This document shows positions 1-5,517 of a stretch of 5,646 nucleotides of DNA, in pieces. The stretch comes from an uncultured Veillonella sp. (lineage in GTDB: Bacteria > Bacillota > Negativicutes > Veillonellales > Veillonellaceae): positions 1 through 5,646 of the forward strand of contig USAV01000110.1 in the NCBI GenBank assembly GCA_900552715.1. The letters are read 5' to 3'. Positions within the stretch are counted from its first letter, which is position 1. Every line of letters begins with the position of its first letter. Made by a program: the position numbers and the translations under genes. The notes under the pieces were generated by a model that saw nothing but the letters and a program-made list of their open reading frames with translations, had not been told where the DNA came from and did no database searches.

Positions 1-221
1 TCATCTACATCAGTAAAGTTTTGTACATATGTTACTTTATAGCCTACATGTTTCATGTAGCGACGAATTACGTCCCATGTTACGAATGGACGTGCATTGC
101 CAATATGAGGATGGTTATATGGTGTAACACCACATACGTACATCTTTGCCTCACCTGGTGTTACAGGATTGAACACCTCTTTTTGGCGCGTCATAGTATT
201 ATAAACTGTAATTTCTCTCAT
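1..221 (-). CDS. cysS: Cysteinyl-tRNA synthetase, N-terminal part (3' end of gene outside window)
   Basis: This gene encodes the enzyme that joins cysteine to tRNA-Cys using ATP in the cytoplasm. Only the first 73 codons are present; the gene runs off the left edge. The translation begins MREITVYNTMTRQKEVF. It then shows YVCGVTPYNHPHIGNARP, which contains the class I HIGH-type signature HIGN (residues 39-42). Cys30 sits where the family has a zinc ligand that selects cysteine. NFTDVDD follows near residue 68. I place the start at the ATG at 221-219 because a GGAGG lies at 237-233, 11 nt upstream. The in-frame ATG at 239 is part of that ribosome binding site, has no site of its own, and would add six residues that the family lacks. 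The gene stands alone behind its own promoter and a T-box leader, so it should be expressed when uncharged tRNA-Cys accumulates. Identity is near certain from the motifs; the exact start is slightly less so. Confidence 0.96.
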   Translation of the reverse strand, partial: MREITVYNTMTRQKEVFNPVTPGEAKMYVCGVTPYNHPHIGNARPFVTWDVIRRYMKHVGYKVTYVQNFTDVD

Positions 222-232
222 CGTTACCGATG

Positions 233-237
233 CCTCC
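233..237 (-). promoter_or_regulatory. Ribosome binding site of cysS (GGAGG)
   Basis: On the minus strand the sequence ATGGAGGC precedes the start ATG at 221 by 11 nt, counted from the end of GGAGG. This decides between two in-frame ATGs: the one at 239 overlaps the site itself and is preceded only by the T-rich terminator tail. The spacing is a little longer than ideal. Confidence 0.75.
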
Positions 238-250
238 ATGTTCGTAAAAT

Positions 251-286
251 AAAAAAGACCTCTCATCTCATACAGAGACGATGGTC
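251..286 (-). terminator. Regulated intrinsic terminator of the cysS T-box
   Basis: On the minus strand, GACC (286-283) pairs with GGTC (260-257). After a small internal loop, TCGTCTC (281-275) pairs with GAGATGA (269-263), with one G-U pair, around the loop TGTAT. Six T (256-251) follow directly. The 5' arm shares bases 286-275 with the antiterminator, so this hairpin forms when charged tRNA-Cys is plentiful and stops transcription before cysS. Confidence 0.92.
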
Positions 287-302
287 CGCGGTTCCACTCT
301 GT
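272..302 (-). promoter_or_regulatory. T-box antiterminator
   Basis: On the minus strand, ACAGAG (302-297) pairs with CTCTGT (277-272). The canonical seven-base bulge TGGAACC (296-290) follows, then an upper helix GCGG (289-286)/TCGT (281-278) closing the loop ACCA. This is the standard T-box antiterminator, stabilised when the free UCCA end of uncharged tRNA-Cys pairs with the UGGA of the bulge. Its 3' strand overlaps the 5' arm of the terminator, so the two folds exclude each other. Confidence 0.92.
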
Positions 303-503
303 TAGGTACCAATCCAGTACCCACTCATCGCATAACGGCGCGTCACCGGACAAACCTACCTATAATCGGAGTGTCAGCTCGTGAATGCATTTCGTCTACC
401 TATTCTTGAACCCTCCCACCATCGGTTCTCGCTAAAAAGTTAGTTGTAGAGTACTTCTTTCAGTCTTAGCTATTAGTAATCATCTATATTCAGATATGTA
501 AAT

Positions 504-532
504 ATTGTATCAATTATCCTATAGAAAGTCAA
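504..532 (-). promoter_or_regulatory. Sigma-A type promoter of the cysS transcript
   Basis: On the minus strand, TTGACT (532-527) and TACAAT (509-504) are separated by exactly 17 nt, each one base from consensus. A start near position 497 would give a leader of about 257 nt before the T-box terminator tail ends, a normal T-box length. The T-rich tract at 546-534, directly upstream, may also act as an AT-rich upstream element, which is inference. Confidence 0.88.
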
Positions 533-533
533 T

Positions 534-620
534 GAAAACAAGAAAATCCTCATCTCTCAACATATCCAATTAGCCTATTAAACATGCATATTCTGGATAT
601 AAAATTTGAAAGATGAGGAT
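534..620 (-). terminator. Long two-part hairpin with T tract, probable terminator of the BASS transporter gene
   Basis: It begins 13 nt after the transporter stop codon. Bases 606-620 and 546-560 form a 15-bp inverted repeat with one mismatch (556 against 610). An asymmetric internal loop follows, then a perfect 7-bp stem, 562-568 (ATATCCA) with 594-600 (TGGATAT), around a 25-base loop. Read on the minus strand, the outer stem ends in GAGGAT and is followed by TTTTCTTGTTTTC (546-534). Position and T tract suggest an intrinsic terminator, but the hairpin is long and AT-rich for that role. It could instead be, or also be, an RNA-stabilising element or a small dispersed repeat. Confidence 0.65.
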
Positions 621-633
621 GAGGAATTAACTA

Positions 634-1587
634 TTAAGCATTTTCCAATTTTTCTTGATCATCATGTTTACGGCAAATACCTGCGAAGATAGAGCCTGTA
701 AAGTTATGAATGATAGAGAACACTGCACCTGCTACTGCTGCTTGAGGTGTAAAGTGTTTAAGTGCTAAAGACACGGATAATGCAGAGTTTTGCATTGCCA
801 CTTCAATTTGCATAGCACGACGAGAGGAAATATCGATGCTAAGGGCCTTACAAATGAAGTAAGTTACTACGTAACCACTCACATTTTGTACCAAGCACGC
901 TACGAAGATAATGAAACCAGTTTCAGCAATTTGTTTTTGGTTTACTGCAGTTACAGCTGCTAAAATAAGCAATACTGCAATAGCCGCAATTGTAGGACAA
1001 ACATCTTTAATAGGTTCAATCTTAGAACCGATGAAGTAATTCAATACGATACCTAAGATAATTGGTACCAATACGATTTTTACGATAGAAATAAACATCG
1101 GCATAAATTGAATTTCAATGGAAGATGTAGCACCTGCATAGAGTACAACGAATAAAGGTGTTAATACTGGAGCCAATAATGTGGAAACAGTCGTTGCAGA
1201 TACAGATAAAGGAACATTACCATTCGCAAGGAATGTCATAACATTAGAAGCTGTACCGCCAGGGCATGCACCTAACAAGATGAAGCCGATACCAATTTCC
1301 GGAGGGAAATTGAAAATAATGGCTACCAAGAAACCTGCCAATGGCATCCATAAGAATTGAATAACAGATACAAGAATAACCTTCATTGGTTGCTTAAATA
1401 CATCAAGGAAAACTTGAGCCGTTAATGTTAACCCCATGGCAAACATAACAAATTGAAGCATGTACGCAATGTACGGCGTCATCCAAGAAAATACAGTTGG
1501 TAATAAATACGCTAACACTGCCATCAATAGCACGATCCATGAAAGATAGCTATTGAATAAGTGGTTAAGAGAACGAATAATACTCAT
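634..1587 (-). CDS. Bile acid:sodium symporter (BASS/SBF) family transporter
   Basis: The product is a 317-residue integral membrane protein of the SBF fold, likely importing an organic anion with sodium. About ten hydrophobic segments span it, beginning near residue 15. The family motif GACPGGTASNVMT is at 107-119 and EVAMQNSAL at 262-270. All sodium-site residues that I recall from the Neisseria meningitidis homologue ASBT are present: Q77, S114, N115, S128 and T132 at the same numbers, and E262 and Q266 shifted by two. The substrate cannot be read from sequence. Known bacterial relatives carry bile acids or small acids such as pantoate (PanS). I choose the ATG at 1587 because the promoter starts transcription near 1626 and an SD-like AAAGTGAG lies about 7 nt before it. 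The ATG at 1605 has no such site, and still earlier starts lie upstream of the transcription start. The gene has its own promoter and terminator between gltX and cysS, so it need not be functionally tied to either. Confidence 0.9.
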   Translation of the reverse strand: MSIIRSLNHLFNSYLSWIVLLMAVLAYLLPTVFSWMTPYIAYMLQFVMFAMGLTLTAQVFLDVFKQPMKVILVSVIQFLWMPLAGFLVAIIFNFPPEIGIGFILLGACPGGTASNVMTFLANGNVPLSVSATTVSTLLAPVLTPLFVVLYAGATSSIEIQFMPMFISIVKIVLVPIILGIVLNYFIGSKIEPIKDVCPTIAAIAVLLILAAVTAVNQKQIAETGFIIFVACLVQNVSGYVVTYFICKALSIDISSRRAMQIEVAMQNSALSVSLALKHFTPQAAVAGAVFSIIHNFTGSIFAGICRKHDDQEKLENA

Positions 1588-1632
1588 AAAAGCACTCACT
1601 TTCATAATAAATAAAAATAAAAGACGCCGACT

Positions 1633-1661
1633 ATTATAGCATTTCCATAGAATAATCTCAA
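1633..1661 (-). promoter_or_regulatory. Sigma-A promoter with extended -10 for the transporter gene
   Basis: On the minus strand, TTGAGA (1661-1656) and a perfect TATAAT (1638-1633) are spaced 17 nt apart. TGC directly before the -10 box makes an extended -10. The start would fall near 1626, giving a leader of about 39 nt to the ATG at 1587. No operator or riboswitch is visible in that leader, which is mostly T and A. Confidence 0.88.
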
Positions 1662-1668
1662 TATACAT

Positions 1669-1700
1669 AAAAAAGCTCTCATAACAACTGCTATGAGAGC
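1669..1700 (-). terminator. Intrinsic terminator at the end of the radA-yacL-ispDF-gltX operon
   Basis: A perfect 9-bp inverted repeat, GCTCTCATA (1675-1683) and TATGAGAGC (1692-1700), encloses an 8-base loop. On the minus strand it is followed directly by six T (1674-1669). It lies 19 nt after the gltX stop codon. The other strand has only CCTTTAATT after the stem, so termination in that direction would be weak. Confidence 0.93.
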
Positions 1701-1719
1701 CTTTAATTAACATATATGA

Positions 1720-3189
1720 CTATTTTGTTAAAGCGCTTACATTATCTAGGCGATGTAAGCATTTTTCTTTACCAAGTAATGTAACGATATTATTCAAATC
1801 TGGTCCATGCATTTGACCTGTTAAAGCCACGCGGATTGGCATGAATACGAATTTACCTTTCAAAGCAGTTTCTTTCATAACAGCTTTAATCGTTGCTTTT
1901 ACAACGTCAGGTGTAATTTCATCAAGTTCTGCCAATGCTTTACGGAATGCACCAAGAACTGTTGGTGCTGTTTCTTCATTCAATACAGCACGTAATTCCT
2001 CTTCATGACCTTCTTCAAGGAATACTGTTTCGCCCATGAACATGCCTACATGATCCTTAATTTGCGCACCATAGCTAATATGATCGCGGAATGTAGAGCA
2101 TAACAATGTCAACCAATCAATATCCGCTTGATTCAAGCTATCTAGAGCCAAACCAACCTCTTTCAAATGAGGTAAGCAAAGATGGAACAACTCTTCATCG
2201 CTCAAGTTTTTCATGTAGTGGAAGTTGATATGGTTCAATTTATCAATATCGAATACAGCAGGGTTTTTAGCTACGCGATCCATGGAGAAGGCTTGAATCA
2301 ATTCATCTTGTGTGAAAAATTCTTCTTCCCCTTCTGGAGCCCAACCAAGAAGCGCCAAGAAGTTTACAAGTGCTTCTGGCAAATAGCCCAATTGTTTGTA
2401 TTGTTCAACAGATGTAGCACCATGGCGTTTGGACATTTTTTTGTAATCTTTACCAAGAATCAAGGAAATGTGACCAAACGTAGGTATTTCCCAGCCTAGT
2501 GCTTCATAAATGGCCATTTGACGTGGAGTATTAGATAAATGTTCTTCTGCACGAATAACGTGAGTAATACCCATCATATGGTCATCCATTACTACGGCAA
2601 AGTTATATACAGGAATTCCATCAGATTTTACAATTACAAAGTCACCTACACCATTGGATTCAAAGGATACATGACCACGTACCATATCATCGAAAGCATA
2701 TGTTTTATTCAAAGGAACGCGTAAGCGAATGGTTGGTTTACGACCTTCTGCAATAAATTTAGCCTTTGTTTCCTCATCTAAGTGTTGGCAATGGCCATTA
2801 TATTTAGGTGTTTCACCACGATCCATTTGTTCTTGGCGAACAGCATCTAATTCTTCAGGTGTGCAATAGCATTCATATGCTTTACCTTCGTCCAACAAAC
2901 GTTGTGTTACTTCTTTATATAAGTCAAGACGTTCTGTTTGACGGTAAGGGCCATTATCGCCACCTACATCAATGCCTTCATCCCAGTTCATGCCAAGCCA
3001 TTGCAAGGAAGCTTTGATATTTTCTTCACTTTCACGGGTAGAACGAGCCAAATCTGTATCTTCAATACGCAATACAAATGTGCCTTTTTCTTTACGTGCT
3101 AACAACCAGTTAAACAAAGCAGAACGAGCGCCACCAATGTGGAATGGACCCGTAGGGCTTGGAGCAAAACGAACTTTCATGGAACTCAT
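1720..3189 (-). CDS. gltX: Glutamyl-tRNA synthetase
   Basis: This class I synthetase joins glutamate to tRNA-Glu with ATP in the cytoplasm. In Firmicutes the single enzyme often also charges tRNA-Gln for later amidation; I cannot tell from sequence alone whether this one does. At 489 residues it has full family length. The N-terminal Rossmann domain opens with RFAPSPTGPFHIGGARSALF, giving the HIGH-type HIGG at 17-20. A complete zinc knuckle is present as C107-x-C109, 24 residues, then C134-x-H136. The KMSKR loop is at 251-255. The helical anticodon-binding part fills the C-terminal third. I choose the ATG at 3189 because AAGGAG, inside the last codons of ispDF, sits 10 nt upstream; the in-frame ATG at 3180 would be too far from it. 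Only 2 nt separate it from the ispDF stop, so the two are translated from one message. A terminator follows, making this the last gene of the operon. Confidence 0.98.
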   Translation of the reverse strand: MSSMKVRFAPSPTGPFHIGGARSALFNWLLARKEKGTFVLRIEDTDLARSTRESEENIKASLQWLGMNWDEGIDVGGDNGPYRQTERLDLYKEVTQRLLDEGKAYECYCTPEELDAVRQEQMDRGETPKYNGHCQHLDEETKAKFIAEGRKPTIRLRVPLNKTYAFDDMVRGHVSFESNGVGDFVIVKSDGIPVYNFAVVMDDHMMGITHVIRAEEHLSNTPRQMAIYEALGWEIPTFGHISLILGKDYKKMSKRHGATSVEQYKQLGYLPEALVNFLALLGWAPEGEEEFFTQDELIQAFSMDRVAKNPAVFDIDKLNHINFHYMKNLSDEELFHLCLPHLKEVGLALDSLNQADIDWLTLLCSTFRDHISYGAQIKDHVGMFMGETVFLEEGHEEELRAVLNEETAPTVLGAFRKALAELDEITPDVVKATIKAVMKETALKGKFVFMPIRVALTGQMHGPDLNNIVTLLGKEKCLHRLDNVSALTK

Positions 3190-3191
3190 GA

Positions 3192-4367
3192 TTATACCTC
3201 TCCTTCATATACAGAAACGACAGCTTGTGCAGCAATGCCTTCACGGCGCCCAATGGCACCTAACATTTCATTTGTTGTCGCTTTAATACTAATACGTTCT
3301 AATGGTATTTCTAAAATAGATTGTAAATTCGCCTTCATCATATCGATGTGCGGCTTTAATTTAGGTGTCTCTGAAATAACCATAATATCTATATTATAGG
3401 CTTGTAACCCACGTTCTTTCAATAAGGAATTAACCTTTTCTAGTAAAAGCATACTAGAAATCCCTTTATACTGGTCATCTTCAGGCGGGAAATAATATCC
3501 AATATCTCGTAAACCTGCAGCACCTAGCATGGCATCCATCAATGCATGAATGAGAACATCCGCATCGGAATGACCATCAGGACCTAGTTCAGACTCGATA
3601 TGTACACCGCCAAGAATGCAAGGGCGACCTGCTTTTAATTGATGAATATCATAACCAAATCCAACGCGCATACGTGTATCCTCAATTCCTAAATATCGTT
3701 TAGCTACTGCAATATCATTCGGTGTTGTTACCTTTATATTACAATAGTCACCTTCAACTATATATACAGGCTTTCCTACATACTCTACTAAAGATACATC
3801 ATCTGTGCCAAGATACTTTGTTTCATAAGCCGCTTGATGAGCCTCTACAAATAAGTCTTTTTGAAAGCCTTGTGGCGTTTGAATTTGATATAACTCACTA
3901 CGCTGTAATGTTTCCAAAACATTATGATTCGTATCAACCCGTTTAATAGTATCCGTAGCCGGAACACCTACAGTAGCTGCACCATAGAGATTAGCCGCCT
4001 CAGCTACATCACTAAACATGTTAGTAGAAGCCAACGGTCGCGCCCCATCATGAACAAGAACTATATTGGTATCTTCTGATACAGCCTTGAGACCACATGC
4101 CACAGAATCTTGCCGTTCTTTTCCACCAAGTACGATGTGAACTGGAACAGTTAAATCCAACTCTTGAATATGTTTTGTCATATATTCTTGTTCACCATCG
4201 GCTACAACAAGAATAATCTCATTCAAACCTTCAACCTTTGCTACATTTTGTAGTGTACGCTGAATAATAGAGAATCTCCCTAAAGGAATAAATATCTTAT
4301 TTTCTTTATATCCCATGCGGCGCCCAGCACCAGCGGCGAGAACAATACAACTAATTACCTTGTCCAT
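3192..4367 (-). CDS. ispDF: Bifunctional IspD/IspF isoprenoid (MEP pathway) enzyme
   Basis: One 391-residue protein carries two enzymes of the MEP route to isopentenyl diphosphate. Residues 1 to about 228 are IspD, which transfers CMP to methylerythritol 4-phosphate. The nucleotide-binding LAAGAGRRMG is at 10-19 with Lys24; HDGARP is at 106-111, TPQ at 164-166, DD at 189-190 and NIKVTTP at 210-216. Residues 233-391 are IspF, which makes the 2,4-cyclodiphosphate. It shows GFGYDIH with metal ligands D240 and H242, GHSDADVLIHA with H274, and a C-terminal KATTNEMLGAIGRREGIA. The fusion skips the intermediate IspE step. I take the ATG at 4367 as start because GGAGG lies five bases before it. The in-frame ATG at 4379 overlaps that site and has none of its own. 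The gene overlaps the yacL end by 17 nt and stops 2 nt before gltX. Both catalytic sets look intact. Confidence 0.96.
   Translation of the reverse strand: MDKVISCIVLAAGAGRRMGYKENKIFIPLGRFSIIQRTLQNVAKVEGLNEIILVVADGEQEYMTKHIQELDLTVPVHIVLGGKERQDSVACGLKAVSEDTNIVLVHDGARPLASTNMFSDVAEAANLYGAATVGVPATDTIKRVDTNHNVLETLQRSELYQIQTPQGFQKDLFVEAHQAAYETKYLGTDDVSLVEYVGKPVYIVEGDYCNIKVTTPNDIAVAKRYLGIEDTRMRVGFGYDIHQLKAGRPCILGGVHIESELGPDGHSDADVLIHALMDAMLGAAGLRDIGYYFPPEDDQYKGISSMLLLEKVNSLLKERGLQAYNIDIMVISETPKLKPHIDMMKANLQSILEIPLERISIKATTNEMLGAIGRREGIAAQAVVSVYEGEV
3669..3684 (-). promoter_or_regulatory. Possible internal ribosome binding site and start for stand-alone IspF
   Basis: Inside ispDF the minus strand reads GAGGA, seven bases, then ATG (3671-3669). 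That ATG encodes the Met of MRVGFGYDIH, which is where independent IspF proteins normally begin. It may be a relic of two separate genes or may still make some free IspF. This is an inference from spacing only. Confidence 0.4.
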
Positions 4368-5502
4368 TTTGTCCTCCATCTACACGAGCAAAGATCATGC
4401 GACCTGCACTCGTTTGTAATATGGATGTAACCATAACCTCTACGGTTTGGCCCACATAAGGTTTACCATCTTCCACAACAATCATGGTACCATCGTCAAG
4501 ATACGCAACACCTTGATGTACTTCCTTACCTTCTTTCATAATTTGCACGCGAATCCATTCACCGGCAATGAGGGCTGGTTTAAGTACATTAGCGAGCTCA
4601 TTAAGATTGAGTACTTCAATACCTTGTACACGAGCAACCTTATTTAAGTTGAAATCATTAGTCATCAACTTCCATTGCTTGTCTAAAGCGAGGCGCATCA
4701 ATTTAGAATCAACTTCTGTAAGATCATCGTAATCATCTTCCACTACTTCAATAGCTACCTTATTGGCATCTTGCATCTCTTTCAAAATATCGAGACCACG
4801 ACGACCACGATTACGTTTGGTAGCATCTGCAGAGTCAGAAATAATTTGTAACTCATTCAATACAAAGAGTGGAACCATGAGAGGACCTTCAATAAAACCT
4901 GTATTACATAGTTCCTTAATACGACCATCAATGATAACAGAAGTATCTAATAGTTTTGGAGTACTCGTAGTTTTATCAGATTTATGAGTAGAGAACATTT
5001 TAAAACGACTAGTCTTTTTATTCCCATCTCCGCCCCATTGTTGTACATAATTATTGTACATTTCAGGGCCCTTGCGAGCCATGATTTTAAGGCCACTATA
5101 TCCAAAGATAGCACTTAAAATAATAGGAATGTAAGGTCCTATAATAGGTACTTGATTGAATGCAACACCAATTAAATTTGCAATAATAAGACCGAATAAT
5201 AAACCGATGGTGCCTGCAATCAATTCTTGATTTGGAATATGAGTGAGAATACGTTCTAATCGTTTAGCAATGACTAAGCCTTGCTTTAAAATAAATGAAG
5301 AAATTAAATACCCAATAATAACGCCTAATAAAGTACCAAAAATTAATACTGAAATACGTGCAATAGTCAATGACATATCCCCAAAGGACTCAAATTGAGA
5401 GACCAAATATGGGTCGATAATAGGTGCTAAGCTATCCATTCCAACATAGGCCGCTGTGCCCACGAGAATGGCTATTACATAGCGCAATATCCGATAAATC
5501 AT
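4351..5502 (-). CDS. yacL: Membrane-anchored PIN/TRAM domain protein, YacL family
   Basis: The product is 383 residues. Four hydrophobic helices (about 5-26, 44-71, 95-116 and 121-142) anchor it in the membrane. A linker rich in Lys, Ser and Thr (about 160-182) follows. Next is a PIN nuclease-like domain beginning LLDTSVIIDGRI, with the acidic set D186, E217 (VLNEL), D265 (EVDSKL) and D283 (TNDFN) all kept. A TRAM domain from about 312 to 375 is expected to bind RNA. Members of this family sit between radA/disA and ispD in many Firmicutes. Their exact role is not settled, and RNA binding or cleavage at the membrane is the usual inference. The ATG at 5502 has AGGAGG at ideal distance (7 nt); a TTG at 5505 is in frame but only 4 nt from the site. 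The gene starts 15 nt after the radA stop and overlaps ispDF by 17 nt, so it is co-transcribed with both. Confidence 0.93.
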   Translation of the reverse strand: MIYRILRYVIAILVGTAAYVGMDSLAPIIDPYLVSQFESFGDMSLTIARISVLIFGTLLGVIIGYLISSFILKQGLVIAKRLERILTHIPNQELIAGTIGLLFGLIIANLIGVAFNQVPIIGPYIPIILSAIFGYSGLKIMARKGPEMYNNYVQQWGGDGNKKTSRFKMFSTHKSDKTTSTPKLLDTSVIIDGRIKELCNTGFIEGPLMVPLFVLNELQIISDSADATKRNRGRRGLDILKEMQDANKVAIEVVEDDYDDLTEVDSKLMRLALDKQWKLMTNDFNLNKVARVQGIEVLNLNELANVLKPALIAGEWIRVQIMKEGKEVHQGVAYLDDGTMIVVEDGKPYVGQTVEVMVTSILQTSAGRMIFARVDGGQNGQGN

Positions 5503-5505
5503 CAA

Positions 5506-5515
5506 ATCACCTCCT
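5506..5515 (-). promoter_or_regulatory. Very strong ribosome binding site of yacL
   Basis: AGGAGGTGAT on the minus strand matches the 16S rRNA 3' end over ten bases and ends three bases before the ATG at 5502. It favours ATG over the adjacent in-frame TTG at 5505. Confidence 0.85.
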
Positions 5516-5517
5516 AA

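Larger units (their letters stand above)
240..497 (-). promoter_or_regulatory. T-box riboswitch leader of cysS, cysteine specific (UGC specifier)
   Basis: This untranslated leader reads the charging state of tRNA-Cys and lets transcription continue into cysS when the tRNA is uncharged. In stem I, the helix TCTAC (450-446)/GTAGA (399-395) lies above a specifier loop with AGTA (455-452) on one side and GAA (393-391) on the other. The triplet TGC (389-387), a Cys codon, follows after one base. The distal part of stem I is GAACC (428-424)/GGTTC (412-408), enclosing the typical GGTGGGAG. A stem III is GGTAC (321-317)/GTACC (309-305). The T-box core AGAGTGGAACCGCGG lies at 300-286. Its UGGA would pair with an UCCA tRNA end, which fits the U discriminator base of tRNA-Cys. 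Stem II probably lies in 322-362, but I did not resolve it. The amino-acid assignment agrees with the downstream gene, so the call is strong. Confidence 0.95.

Noticed and set aside
21..305. 94-codon plus-strand open frame
   Set aside because: It lies antisense to the start of cysS and the T-box core, is rich in Cys, His and Trp, has no ribosome binding site, and matches nothing I know.
569..593. ATGCAT palindrome in the loop of the long hairpin as a protein-binding site
   Set aside because: A six-base palindrome in AT-rich DNA is expected by chance and nothing else supports an operator.
1588..1713. A longer start for the transporter, adding 42 residues
   Set aside because: This stretch contains the gltX terminator and the transporter promoter, whose start near 1626 lies downstream of the longest ATG. 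The extra residues do not resemble the SBF family and no ribosome binding site precedes that ATG.
3178..3180. Alternative gltX start at the second ATG
   Set aside because: The only good ribosome binding site is 10 nt from the ATG at 3189 but 19 nt from this one.
2182..3399. Several plus-strand open frames opposite gltX and the IspF part
   Set aside because: They are antisense shadows of strongly supported minus-strand genes, with no motifs and no credible ribosome binding sites.
3722..3946. 74-codon plus-strand open frame opposite the IspD part of ispDF
   Set aside because: It is low in complexity, has no ribosome binding site, and lies opposite a clearly coding minus-strand frame.
4447..4987. 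Two plus-strand open frames opposite yacL
   Set aside because: Same reasoning: they are antisense to a gene with intact PIN and TRAM domains, and no family resemblance is seen.
5503..5505. TTG as yacL start
   Set aside because: It is only four bases from GGAGG, whereas the next codon is an ATG at an ideal seven bases.
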